DNA of 64,000 nt from Candidatus Binatia bacterium (GTDB taxonomy: Bacteria > Desulfobacterota > Binatia > Bin18), in NCBI GenBank assembly GCA_022820725.1, contig JAJEFA010000018.1, positions 1 to 64,000 on the forward strand. The letters run 5' to 3'. The position numbers and the translations under genes are program-made. Of this stretch, positions 52,706 to 60,994 are shown piece after piece; the first letter of the stretch is position 1, and each line of letters starts with the position of its first letter. The notes below the pieces were generated by a model that was given only the letters and a program-made list of their open reading frames with translations, was not told the DNA's origin and made no database searches.

Positions 52706-53557
52706 ATGCAGCTTCCTGACGAAACTGTCACCACGCAAGAGGTTAAGAGTTGGCAGGGCATCCATCTCTTACACTTTCATGGCTCCTCGTGTTCGCAGAA
52801 AGTCCGGATTTTCTTGGCGGAAAAGAGGATTGCGTGGGAATCCCATCCGGTCGATCTTCTCCGTCAGGAACATACCAGGCCGTGGTTTCTCGGCATCAAT
52901 CCCAGAGGCGTTGTCCCGGTGTTAGTCCATGATGGTGTTGTCCATGTCGAGAGTAATGACATCATGGAACATCTTGATGGGTTGCCTTCACCGATGCCAT
53001 CGCTCTTCCCTCAAAACGCGTTTGAGCGTGCGAGAGTCCGGGAATCCCTGGCGCTTGAAGACTCTCTTCATATGGACCTGCGAACAATTACCATGGGGTT
53101 TCTGGTGCCGTACGTTCTGGCAAGAAAGTCATCCAAGGTGCTGGATACCTATGAAAAAAGCGGGACACCGGACCCCAAGCGAGACAAAGAAGTTGCCTGG
53201 TGGCGCGCCTTTGCCCAGGAAGGTGTGCCACCGGACCAGGCTCGGGCCTCGGTCCATGCCTTTGCCGCGGCCTTTGAGACACTTGAGCAGTGGTTGCGGG
53301 CGAATACGTGGCTAATCGGACGACGAATCTCCGTGCTTGAGGTCGCCTGGTTTATCTCTCTCCATCGGCTGGTAGGTGCCGGCTACCCCATCAATCGTCA
53401 CCCGCGACTCAAGACGCACTATGAAAGCCTGCTCAACCGGCCGTCTTTTGCCCAAGAAATTACGGCTCCGGGATTACCCGGCCTTATCTTGAGCCTCTAC
53501 AGTATCTTCCAGCGTTTGCGGGGTCATACCCTGGCGGGGGTAATGGCTGAAGTCTGA
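52706..53557 (+). CDS. Glutathione S-transferase family protein
   Basis: The 283-residue product has a GST thioredoxin-like domain (LLHFHGSSCSQKVRIFLAEK, INPRGVVPVLVHDGVVHVESNDIMEHLDG) and an all-helical second domain (ANTWLIGRRISVLEVAWFISLHRL). The Ser/Cys region SSCSQK takes the place of the usual catalytic Tyr/Ser. The extended helical part resembles dehalogenase-type and dichloromethane-type GSTs. GAGGAG precedes the ATG. It is convergent with the second dioxygenase cluster. Confidence 0.85.
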   Translation: MQLPDETVTTQEVKSWQGIHLLHFHGSSCSQKVRIFLAEKRIAWESHPVDLLRQEHTRPWFLGINPRGVVPVLVHDGVVHVESNDIMEHLDGLPSPMPSLFPQNAFERARVRESLALEDSLHMDLRTITMGFLVPYVLARKSSKVLDTYEKSGTPDPKRDKEVAWWRAFAQEGVPPDQARASVHAFAAAFETLEQWLRANTWLIGRRISVLEVAWFISLHRLVGAGYPINRHPRLKTHYESLLNRPSFAQEITAPGLPGLILSLYSIFQRLRGHTLAGVMAEV

Positions 53558-53583
53558 AAAGGTGTCGGCGGTGCTGCTGCTGG

Positions 53584-54084
53584 CTATATCAAAAACGACA
53601 TATTCGGCAGCGGCTCGGCGGCGTTGACCAGGACGACCTTCTTGCGGCTCATCCTGAGCTCATCGTCCACCCACCGAAGGGTATGTGTCGTGCGTCCAGT
53701 CCACAGGTGGGTCTCGTGTTTGGCTTGAATCGAGAGTTCGACCAAAAGGAAATTCGAGCCGACAACGAACTCCTTATCCTCGTTTTTTTCAACTTCGATA
53801 TTGGAAATCAGCCGGCGCATGGACGACGCCGGCTCCTGGCTGTAGCGATGGCCGCTTTGCAGGAGTTTGATGCGCGTGGCAATCCGCTGCCGGTTGTCGT
53901 AGATGTGCGAGATATGGGTGGTGGGGTCAGCCTCCGGGGCGGTTGTCGCCGGTACCCAGTACACGGCCTCGTCCGTCCATAAGGCTTCCCAGTCCGCATA
54001 GCGCGCCTCATCCGCGAAACGCGCCTCTTTATACAGGAAGGCCTCAACGGCTCGATACTCGGCGTCGGACACCATAGCCGTCAT
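53584..54084 (-). CDS. Rieske dioxygenase beta subunit (second system)
   Basis: The 166-residue product has the aromatic-dioxygenase beta fold: VEAFLYKEARFADEARYADWEALWTDEAVYWVPA, then DNRQRIATRIKLL, and MSRKKVVLVNAAEPLPNMSFLI at the end. It overlaps the alpha gene by 4 bases (ATGA), so translation is coupled. It differs clearly from the beta chain at 34466, so the two dioxygenases have separate histories. Confidence 0.9.
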   Translation of the reverse strand: MTAMVSDAEYRAVEAFLYKEARFADEARYADWEALWTDEAVYWVPATTAPEADPTTHISHIYDNRQRIATRIKLLQSGHRYSQEPASSMRRLISNIEVEKNEDKEFVVGSNFLLVELSIQAKHETHLWTGRTTHTLRWVDDELRMSRKKVVLVNAAEPLPNMSFLI

Positions 54085-55352
54085 GCCTGGCCGTTTTGCA
54101 TCACGCTGCGATAGTGCGACCAGAACGCCCGATTTGTTGTCTCATCGGTCATATGCCCGACGCGTTGCTGCTGGCTATCGACATATTCACGGTTCAGGCC
54201 GCGACTCAGCTCCAGCCACTCGGCGTTTCGCGTCACTAATCCGACCTGGTTGCGACTCGCAATCGTCACATCTTCGGGCAGCAAGAACGACCCCGGTCCC
54301 ATTGCCGCCTCGCTCTGTCGCAACAGGCGTTTGTTGAATTCGGGCACACCCTTGAGAAACATGGGCGTATGCCATTGGACGCATTCGTCAACACTGACGG
54401 GCTGCATGATGGCGATGTTCATCTCAGCCAAAAAGAGATTGGGAAAAATAAAGGCGTGCGGCGGACCGTCGAAAACGCGACGCTGGGTTTCCTCTTTGCC
54501 ATAGCTGCGCTCCATGGCTGCCAGATAGGACGCGGCCAACCCCTCCGAGACGCCGCCGAACCACTCGAACGGCTGCTGATAGGCGGGCACAAAATCGATT
54601 TCCGTGTGACCCTTGCCCCAATCGCGCAGGACGGACTTGATGCTTTTTTCCTCACCCACGAAACGCCGATACTGCGAGCCGACCGCTTTCAATATGGAGC
54701 GGTGGACAAAGCCGAGATGATAGCCGTCCGTGTCGTTTTCGGGCAGCATTTTCCAGTTGGACGGATAGCGATGCTTGATCCAGCCGGCGCTGAGTTCTAT
54801 CTCGCCTTCCGGCGAGAGGTTACACGTCCGGTCGATCAACTGCGTCGCCGTGCCAAGATGGTCGGCCAGCGAAATACCACTCGGACTCAAACTGACAAAC
54901 ACAAAGCCACGATAGCTCTCCAGCCGCGGCACGCGCGTCAGCCCATATGCCTTTTTCTCAAAAGACTCCCCGTATCCGGCCGGGTAGGGGACGCCCTGCA
55001 AGGCGCCGCTCAGGTCATAGCTCCAGCCATGATAGGGGCAGGTAAACGTGCGAGTGTGGCCGCGTTCCGCCGGGCAGACGGTCGTACCACGATGCGCACA
55101 GCGGTTGAGGAGGGCCGAGACGGTGTGGTCCGTGCCGCGCACCAGGATGACCGACTGGGTGCCGACCTGGCGCGTAATAAAGTCCCCCGGCTGGGGGATT
55201 TCACTGTCGTGACCAATAAACACCCAGCCGTGGTAGAAAATCTTTTCCAACTCATCGGTAAAGATATGCGGATCGGTGTACAGCAACCGATGGACCCGTT
55301 CGTTTTGGACAAGGGCGTCGTACTGGATCGGATCAATGGCAGTCTGTTGCAT
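54081..55352 (-). CDS. Rieske ring-hydroxylating dioxygenase alpha subunit (second system)
   Basis: The 423-residue catalytic subunit has the Rieske ligands C85-H87 (CAHRGTTVC) and C105-H108 (CPYHGWSYD) and the mononuclear iron site in NDTDGYHLGFVHRS. A GGAGAG ribosome site precedes the ATG. An enoyl-CoA hydratase gene lies 33 bp upstream on the same strand. As with the first system, the ferredoxin and reductase are missing from the neighbourhood. The substrate is probably a carboxylated or CoA-linked aromatic, judging by the neighbour; that is inference. Confidence 0.92.
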   Translation of the reverse strand: MQQTAIDPIQYDALVQNERVHRLLYTDPHIFTDELEKIFYHGWVFIGHDSEIPQPGDFITRQVGTQSVILVRGTDHTVSALLNRCAHRGTTVCPAERGHTRTFTCPYHGWSYDLSGALQGVPYPAGYGESFEKKAYGLTRVPRLESYRGFVFVSLSPSGISLADHLGTATQLIDRTCNLSPEGEIELSAGWIKHRYPSNWKMLPENDTDGYHLGFVHRSILKAVGSQYRRFVGEEKSIKSVLRDWGKGHTEIDFVPAYQQPFEWFGGVSEGLAASYLAAMERSYGKEETQRRVFDGPPHAFIFPNLFLAEMNIAIMQPVSVDECVQWHTPMFLKGVPEFNKRLLRQSEAAMGPGSFLLPEDVTIASRNQVGLVTRNAEWLELSRGLNREYVDSQQQRVGHMTDETTNRAFWSHYRSVMQNGQA

Positions 55353-55385
55353 ACGAGTCTCTCCGGCTCAGCTCTCTGAGTTCGC

Positions 55386-56198
55386 CTAGCGATTGGCAAA
55401 CACCGGGTCGCGTTTCTCTCGGAATGCGGCCACGGCCTCGCGCATGTCTTCTCCCAGCGTGCAGGCCAGCCCCAGATGGGCGTCGGCATAGGTAATATCG
55501 CCAGCCTTGTTGGTGCTCAGCGCTTTGAAAAATTCCTTTGTACGACGCAGCGCCATGGGTGGCTTGTTGAGCAGCTTCTGAGCAAAGGCGTGGACCGCGT
55601 GGTGCAGCTCCTCCAGCGGCACGACCTGGTTGACCAGGCCGACCTCACAGGCTTCTTCCGCGGTCAGCTCATCACAGGTCATCACCAGTTCTTTGGCTTT
55701 AGCCATGCCGATCAGGTTGATCATGCGGGTAATCGAGCCCCACATATAGGGCACACCCAGCCGCACCTCGGGCAACCACATACGAGCGCCGCTGGCGGCA
55801 ATGCGAAAATCACACGCCATAGCCAAGGACACGCCGCCACCCACCGCAAAACCATTGACCGCGGCGATGCTGATCTGGTCCAGGCGTTCCCACTCGTCCA
55901 TCACCCGCCAGCCGAGCTTTGCCATCCGCAGCCTGGCGGTATCGGTGAGTGTGGCCTGGGTTTCCGGTTTGGAGCTCTTGGACAGGGCGTTCATATCCGC
56001 ACCAACGCTGAACGAACGGCCCTTGCCTGTCAGAACTACAACCCGTGAGTCCTCATCCTCTTGCAGCTCATAGGTAATGGCCAGAAACTCGCGCAGTACC
56101 TGCTCATTGAGGGGATTGAGTTTTGCCGGTCGATTGAAAGAGACGGTGACAATGGGGCCGGAGCGTTCGAGGGTAAATGTTTCGTATGTTGTGGTCAT
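55386..56198 (-). CDS. Enoyl-CoA hydratase/isomerase family protein
   Basis: The 270-residue crotonase-fold product has FNRPAKLNPLNEQVL, the oxyanion segment GRSFSVGADMNAL, IAAVNGFAVGGGVSLAMACDFRIAA and MWLPEVRLGVPYMWGSI. The catalytic acid is not clearly that of a standard hydratase. It sits just upstream of the dioxygenase pair, separated by 33 bp, and is probably cotranscribed; a role in CoA-thioester side-chain degradation is likely. AGGAG precedes the ATG by 10 nt. Confidence 0.9.
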   Translation of the reverse strand: MTTTYETFTLERSGPIVTVSFNRPAKLNPLNEQVLREFLAITYELQEDEDSRVVVLTGKGRSFSVGADMNALSKSSKPETQATLTDTARLRMAKLGWRVMDEWERLDQISIAAVNGFAVGGGVSLAMACDFRIAASGARMWLPEVRLGVPYMWGSITRMINLIGMAKAKELVMTCDELTAEEACEVGLVNQVVPLEELHHAVHAFAQKLLNKPPMALRRTKEFFKALSTNKAGDITYADAHLGLACTLGEDMREAVAAFREKRDPVFANR

Positions 56199-56324
56199 GT
56201 GTAATGTTCTCCTGCTTTTCTTGATTTTGGTTCCTTACTTTCTTTGGTGGCTGCACTCCCTATCAAGCTTTTGTCAGTGACAGTCAGGGATAAGATGAGT
56301 GCGCGGAGTTCATGAGGGGAGCAA

Positions 56325-56540
56325 TTACGCCTTTGCCGTTTGGAGGACAACTCCAAGCTCATGGGCGGGGGTCTTTGACTTAAAGTATAATCGCTCGAAG
56401 CCAATAACCTCGCCCTGAACATCCTTGATTAAAATAAGACCACGGCCTACTTCTTCGCACACTTCCTCATGTTCCGGGTCATCCCAGTACACAGTGAGGG
56501 TTTCTCCGGCCGGGTCGTGAATGACTTTTATGTGGGCCAT
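56325..56540 (-). CDS. DUF2283-family small protein
   Basis: The 71-residue product has the DUF2283 pattern: IKVIHDPAGETLTVYW, EVGRGLILIKDVQGEVIGFERLYF. It overlaps the upstream 110-residue gene by 13 bases. DUF2283 proteins are frequently encoded beside a DUF4258-like or RelE-like partner and are suspected antitoxin-type partners. The pair lies inside the catabolic cluster, without obvious metabolic link. Confidence 0.75.
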   Translation of the reverse strand: MAHIKVIHDPAGETLTVYWDDPEHEEVCEEVGRGLILIKDVQGEVIGFERLYFKSKTPAHELGVVLQTAKA

Positions 56541-56860
56541 ATCACCTCTCCTTCTTTTACCCTATCGCATGGATAGGCAGTGATAAGAAATCCCTCTCCA
56601 TCCAGTCGCCTGACAAATGCACACAGGAGTCGTTTGCGGTTTGATTTATAAAAGAGATAAATCCCCGCGTCCTGCAAGCTACAACAAATCTGATCCGGAG
56701 TGGAAAGGACTTGAATAACAGCCTGCACGCGGCCTCTGAGCTTCGGATGTTTTGTCTCGATGAGCGACCAATAGTCTGCGGTTGTGCGCACAGGGAATCC
56801 CAGGGGGGTTAGCACCTCAAAAAGATTTCCGCCCTGTGGATTCACCCCTACCCTCGCCAT
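56528..56860 (-). CDS. Small DUF4258/RelE-like protein paired with DUF2283
   Basis: The 110-residue product shows KHPKLRGRVQAVIQVLSTPDQICCS, GIYLFYKSNRKRLLCAFVRRLDGEGFLITAYP and KEGEVIW. That is the strand-helix pattern of DUF4258-like proteins, which resemble RelE/BrnT toxins (a helix with paired His/Lys, then three strands ending TAY). It overlaps DUF2283, forming a toxin-antitoxin-like two-gene unit. Toxic activity is not shown by the sequence. Confidence 0.6.
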   Translation of the reverse strand: MARVGVNPQGGNLFEVLTPLGFPVRTTADYWSLIETKHPKLRGRVQAVIQVLSTPDQICCSLQDAGIYLFYKSNRKRLLCAFVRRLDGEGFLITAYPCDRVKEGEVIWPT

Positions 56861-56868
56861 TCACTGAT

Positions 56869-58632
56869 TTATTCTTTCGTAAACACAAAATTCTCTGTCA
56901 TCCGTGCCCGGACCTCTTTTAAGTGCGTCACATACTTGGGAAATCCGCCGTTATAATTGCCGTCCTGACGGCGCTGAAATTCGCCCTCAAAATTATAATA
57001 GCCCGGCGTACAGTCCTGGTTGCGGGTGGTTTTGCCACGATGATGGATCACCTCCTGTACCCACCACTCCTCTGCCTCGGACAGCACGTCGATGGACTGA
57101 TAGTCATGCCGCCGCACATAGTCGATACACGCCGCAATATGGTCGCCCTGAGATTGCAGCATATCCGTCAGATTAAACTGAAATGAGGCCTGGTAGCCCC
57201 CCATGATAAACAGATTGGGGTAGCCCTGCGAGTGAATACCGAGCAGGGTTCGGATACCGGTGCGGTATTTGTCGTTCAGGTCGAGGTCGTTTTCTCCCTT
57301 GATCTGATTGTAAATCCCGGTTTTCTGCACCTCGAAGCCGGTGGCATAGATCAGGAGATCAAGCTCGTACTGTGTCCCGCCAAATACCGGTCCTTTCGCC
57401 GTGATTTCAGTGATGCCTTCGCCGTGGGTATCGATCAGGTGCACGTTGGGGCGGTTGAAGGTCGGCAGATAGTCGTTGTGAAAGCAGGGCCGCTTACACA
57501 TAAACATATACCAGGGCTTGAGCGCGTCGGCAGTGACTTTGTCTTTCACGACCTCGTCAATGCGTTTGTGAATCCGCATCATATAGTCGATATTGGCGTT
57601 CTCCTGCCGTCGGATTTTTTCCTCACGAGACATGGCCGCCCGTTCGGCCTTCTGCTCCTCGGTCAGCCGCGGTCCGCGCATAGCGCGTTCACGCCGCTTG
57701 GCCTGCCAGCCCGGTTTCAGTTTTCGTGCCCAGTTAGGATCGGTCGGCCAGTCGTCCCGGATATCAATCGACGACGGCGTGCGCTGGAACACGTACAACT
57801 CTTTGGATGAAGCACCAAGACCGGGAATAGCCTGTACCGCAGTTGCCCCTGTGCCGATAATGCCGACGACCTTATCCTCCAGGCCGGACAAGTCCTCCTT
57901 GGTGTAATCATAGTCCCAGCGCGAAGTATGAAAGGAGTGGCCTTTGAAGGACTCCATCCCCTTAATTTTGGACAGCTTGGGCTTGGACAGCGTGCCGTTG
58001 GCGCAGATTACGAAGCGGGCCTTCATGTGGTCGCCTCGGTCCGTGGTGAGGTACCACATCTCTTCTTCTTCGTTCCATATAGTTGAAGTGACCGTAGTCT
58101 GGAAAACCGCCAGCTCGTATAAATTGTATTTTTTGGCAATGGCTTGGCAGTGGGCCAGGATTTCCGGTCCCTTGGCGTAATGGTCTTTGGGGACGTAGTC
58201 CATTTCATCAAGCAACGGCAGATAATCATAAGCCACCACGTCGCAGGCCACCCCGGGGTAGCGATTCCAGTACCAGGTCCCCCCGACGTCCGCTCCCCGC
58301 TCGACAATGCGGATACTCTCAACGCCATACTCCCGCAGCCGGGCCGAGGTGAGCAGAGCCGAGAATCCTCCACCGATAAACAAGCACTCGACCGTATCGT
58401 TGATGGGCTCGCGGGGGAGAATCTCCCCGCCGTAGGGGTCGGTCTCGTATCTGGCGAAAGAACCGGAGAGGTCAGACGTATACTGCGCCGTGCCCTCCGG
58501 GCGGTAGTGCAGCCTCAGGTCGCGTTCCTCGGTGAATTTTTGCTTAATAGCATCGTAATACGCCTGCGATTTTCCAGATTTCGAGAGACCATTCATGCTG
58601 CCAATCAGGGGCTTCTCCTGCGCCTCACTCAT
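56869..58632 (-). CDS. Baeyer-Villiger-type flavin monooxygenase (second)
   Basis: The 587-residue product carries FIGGGFSALLTSARLREYGVESIRIVERGADVGGTWYWNRYPGVACDV (FAD site), the BVMO fingerprint FKGHSFHTSRWDYD and a second Rossmann motif VVGIIGTGATAVQAIPGL. It belongs to the long BVMO group of cyclohexanone/phenylacetone-type enzymes with an N-terminal extension of about 80 residues. GGAGG lies 9 nt before the ATG. Three genes upstream on the same strand include the selenoprotein, and the order suggests one operon. Confidence 0.92.
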   Translation of the reverse strand: MSEAQEKPLIGSMNGLSKSGKSQAYYDAIKQKFTEERDLRLHYRPEGTAQYTSDLSGSFARYETDPYGGEILPREPINDTVECLFIGGGFSALLTSARLREYGVESIRIVERGADVGGTWYWNRYPGVACDVVAYDYLPLLDEMDYVPKDHYAKGPEILAHCQAIAKKYNLYELAVFQTTVTSTIWNEEEEMWYLTTDRGDHMKARFVICANGTLSKPKLSKIKGMESFKGHSFHTSRWDYDYTKEDLSGLEDKVVGIIGTGATAVQAIPGLGASSKELYVFQRTPSSIDIRDDWPTDPNWARKLKPGWQAKRRERAMRGPRLTEEQKAERAAMSREEKIRRQENANIDYMMRIHKRIDEVVKDKVTADALKPWYMFMCKRPCFHNDYLPTFNRPNVHLIDTHGEGITEITAKGPVFGGTQYELDLLIYATGFEVQKTGIYNQIKGENDLDLNDKYRTGIRTLLGIHSQGYPNLFIMGGYQASFQFNLTDMLQSQGDHIAACIDYVRRHDYQSIDVLSEAEEWWVQEVIHHRGKTTRNQDCTPGYYNFEGEFQRRQDGNYNGGFPKYVTHLKEVRARMTENFVFTKE

Positions 58633-58731
58633 ATATGTAGTCCTCCGTACATCAACACTGGTCGTTCTTGAGACCGGCCGAGTATAACAGAGCCGTAGCG
58701 TAGCGGGGAAGCGGCGCCTGGGGGGTGCTGC

Positions 58732-59322
58732 TTAATCCGAGTACAGGGGATGTGAACCGAACTGATTTTTTTGCACAGCCTCCCCCGTGGTGGCCACATA
58801 CCCGACCCCGCGCACGACGCTGTCGAGGTACTGGGCGATGGTGTCGCCAAACAACCGTTGCTGATATGCCCGCTTTCGATCGGCGGACAAGTCCGCCTTC
58901 AGGTAGGGAATCACGGTAATGGCTAGCTCGCTCTGCCGCTCACCCTGCACCGTGATGCGCCACTCCACACGGGCCGTCTTGCGTGAGGGCGGTCCGACTT
59001 CAATGTCAAATCCCACCCCTTCAAGCCACCTCACAAAATCGCGCTCGTAATGTACGCCACTGTAGTACGAGACCGTGTCCTTTGCCCCAACCCCGGGCCA
59101 TTTGAGAACCGTGGTTTCCCGACAGAAGGGATGATAGCGGGGGAGTTGACCGGGTTGAGAGATCACCTGCCAGACGCGATCCGCAGCAGCCTCAATCAGG
59201 TGCCGGACCTCTACCGCCTCGCCCGGCTCAAGCCCTCGGACCGCCAATTCGGTTTGCACTTGCTCACTGTCTGATTTCACGCTGGGATTCCCCGCTACAA
59301 ATTCTGAGTAACCAGCACGCAT
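58732..59322 (-). CDS. SRPBCC-fold (START-like) protein
   Basis: The 196-residue product has the SRPBCC pattern: EVRHLIEAAADRVWQVISQPGQLPRYHPFCRET, YYSGVHYERDFVRWLEG and a long C-terminal helix. These proteins form a pocket for hydrophobic ligands such as polyketides, aromatics or lipids. It lies between an NTF2-like gene (12 bp) and the BVMO gene. The start has no strong ribosome site. Ligand unknown. Confidence 0.75.
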   Translation of the reverse strand: MRAGYSEFVAGNPSVKSDSEQVQTELAVRGLEPGEAVEVRHLIEAAADRVWQVISQPGQLPRYHPFCRETTVLKWPGVGAKDTVSYYSGVHYERDFVRWLEGVGFDIEVGPPSRKTARVEWRITVQGERQSELAITVIPYLKADLSADRKRAYQQRLFGDTIAQYLDSVVRGVGYVATTGEAVQKNQFGSHPLYSD

Positions 59323-59334
59323 GCAAGCGTCCGG

Positions 59335-59745
59335 CTAGCTATCGAACGTCCCACCAATCGCAGCCGTGTCGTTGTATTCGCGCAAGTAGGTGAGCTTACC
59401 ATCCTCGGCGAATCGGAATTCCCACACGAATGCCATATCGCAGGCGCGCCCCGTTGCAACCGATTGGCCGTTCTTTTCTACGCCGGGCGCCGCCATCCTG
59501 CGCGTCTCCGGGTCGAAAATAAAATCGTGGAAGACGACTTCGCCGATCACCCAGGTCTCTGCCAGTTGCGCCAGATACTTTTGCAACCCCGCCGTACCCT
59601 CGTAGCGGCCGCCAAAAGGGAGATGGGACGGTAGAAAATTCTCCCATGCGAAATCGTCGGCCAGCAGCTTGGTGCACTCGGGGAAGTCCGTCAGGAGGAG
59701 GCCCATAAACTTGTTCACCGTGTCGATCGCCTCTTGTTTTGTCAT
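59335..59745 (-). CDS. SnoaL/NTF2-like protein
   Basis: The 136-residue product is a cone-fold NTF2-like protein (QEAIDTVNKFMGLLLTDFPECTKLLADDFAWE, GRYEGTAGLQKYLAQL, VWEFRFAEDGKLTYLREYND). Relatives are ketosteroid isomerases, limonene epoxide hydrolases and polyketide cyclases. GAGGAGAG precedes the ATG at 59745. It is 53 bp after the selenoprotein gene and 12 bp before the SRPBCC gene, consistent with one transcript. Confidence 0.8.
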   Translation of the reverse strand: MTKQEAIDTVNKFMGLLLTDFPECTKLLADDFAWENFLPSHLPFGGRYEGTAGLQKYLAQLAETWVIGEVVFHDFIFDPETRRMAAPGVEKNGQSVATGRACDMAFVWEFRFAEDGKLTYLREYNDTAAIGGTFDS

Positions 59746-59798
59746 GTTCTCTCCTCGCTCGTGTGGGTTGGGCGGTCCCACTTATAGTTCCCTATCGA

Positions 59799-60380
59799 TC
59801 ACAGACTGCTCCGCATTTCTTCGGCGGGGCGGTGGATCGGACATGTCTTTTCGCGGTCCGCCAAGTCAAAGCAAAACAGGAACTTCGCAAACCCGCACAG
59901 CACCGCCATCGTCACCCCGAGCTCGAATATCTCCCCGTCACTGAAATGCGCGGCCAGCTCGTGATGCAGCTCCTCGGTCATATACCCGTGGAGGTTGGTG
60001 AGGACCATCTGCTCGCACAGCTTCAGAACCGCGCGGTCACGCGGCGAAAACACCTCGTTGTCGATATCGTCCGGAAGCGCATCAATCTGTTCCGTGGTCA
60101 GGCCGGCCCGTCTCGCCGAGACGGTGTTGACCCTGTTTCATAAAAAGCAGCCGTGGGTCTTGGAGAGTTTGAGGCGGAGCAGCTCCTTGGTGCGCACATC
60201 GACGCGGCCCTCGTAGAACACCCGCTTGTAGAAGCTATTGAAGTACCAATCGAGCAGTTCGGGCGCGTTGGCGCCAACCTCGATCAGCCGTGCGTCTCCG
60301 GCCTCGCGCATACATTCGTCGTACATCGCAGCCATATCGGGTGCGAGTTCCTCACGGGGGAGGCGTTTCATGGCACACAT
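59799..60380 (-). CDS. Selenoprotein: AhpD-like carboxymuconolactone decarboxylase, Sec81
   Basis: Read through the TGA at 60138-60140, one frame gives 193 residues. It runs from MCAMKRLPREELAPDM through ELLRLKLSKTHGCFL, then Sec, then NRVNTVSARRAGLTTEQI and VFSPRDRAVLKLCEQMV to a normal stop. The site E66-x11-C78-x2-U81 equals the Glu and CxxC redox pair of AhpD, with Sec as second redox residue; the later His of AhpD is Asn here. Family-typical sequence continues on both sides. A strong hairpin follows the UGA (60096-60132). GAGGAG is 9 nt before the ATG. It heads a probable operon with NTF2-like, SRPBCC and BVMO genes. A peroxidase-type or thiol-redox function is inferred. Confidence 0.88.
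60096..60132 (-). promoter_or_regulatory. Bacterial SECIS element of the Sec81 selenoprotein
   Basis: In the mRNA, five nt after the UGA, GGUC pairs with GACC and encloses a perfect 7-bp stem CCGUCUC/GAGACGG with apical loop GGC. The loop is 21-23 nt past the UGA and starts with G. This fits the bacterial SECIS consensus (stem-loop shortly after UGA, small loop with G in the first two bases). The element is inside the coding region, as required in bacteria. Confidence 0.72.
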
Positions 60381-60421
60381 AGCGTTGCTCCTCTACTCAG
60401 CGAAAATTCTCGTAAGCTTCG

Positions 60422-60700
60422 CTATCGAGTAGGACTCCAGTAGCGAAGTTGCGAGGGGGAATCAACACGGGTTGCTGTGAATATGTGCCGGTTGGTCTCA
60501 TTGACCAACAGTAGGGCTCGCGGGGATATGCGCTCTACAACGTTGATGGGTTTATACTCGATTGTTTTCTCTGCCGTTTCCCATGATAACTCACAGCGCA
60601 TTTGGGGAAAGCCTTCATACGCTTGAGGCATGAAGGAACGGGACTGGGGGTCACGGAGTAACGATTTCCGTGGATCAACCTTGTGCCCTTCCCTTAGCTT
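60422..60700 (-). pseudogene. Fragment of an alpha/beta-hydrolase (C-terminal part)
   Basis: The open frame, without a convincing start, reads KVDPRKSLLRDPQSRSFM, YEGFPQMRCELSWETAEKTIEYKPINVVERISPRALLLVNE. This is the region before the catalytic Asp in dienelactone-hydrolase-like proteins. After LLLVNETNRHIF it loses similarity and stops at 60422. Both the N-terminal half with the nucleophile and the final His part are missing. Confidence 0.55.
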
Positions 60701-60782
60701 GGACTTCGCCTTTATGGAAGCGCGTGGACCAGCGGGCGCACATGACCAGAAACCTACGGTTTTGAGGAGGGCGCAGGCCGGG

Positions 60783-60965
60783 CGCGATATGGCCGAGTTG
60801 GAACTGACCGCCCTGACCGGTCCAGACAGTCTTGAGCCCGAGTGGGTCGAGACGTATCGAGAAGCCGGGGTAAGTATCCTGTATATGACGCCAGTCGGTC
60901 GCGAGAAGGACGCGATCCTCAGTGAGATGCGGACCTTTGCTCAGCAGGTCGGGGCGACTGTATGA
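60783..60965 (+). pseudogene. C-terminal fragment of a luciferase-like (LLM) protein
   Basis: The last 60 codons before the TGA at 60963-60965 read RDMAELELTALTGPDSLEPEWVETYREAGVSILYM and so on. This matches the closing part of LLM proteins (compare RDPDALQMSAFID and DAGASRIVLFS in the protein at 48707). The barrel itself is absent and the upstream codons are unrelated. It is a 3' relic of a further LLM paralogue. Confidence 0.55.
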
Positions 60966-60994
60966 ACAAGGATTCCCCGCAGGATGAAACAGAC

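Noticed and set aside
54369..55379. 336-codon plus-strand ORF opposite the second Rieske alpha gene
   Set aside because: Antisense to a complete dioxygenase subunit with intact catalytic residues; no independent evidence.
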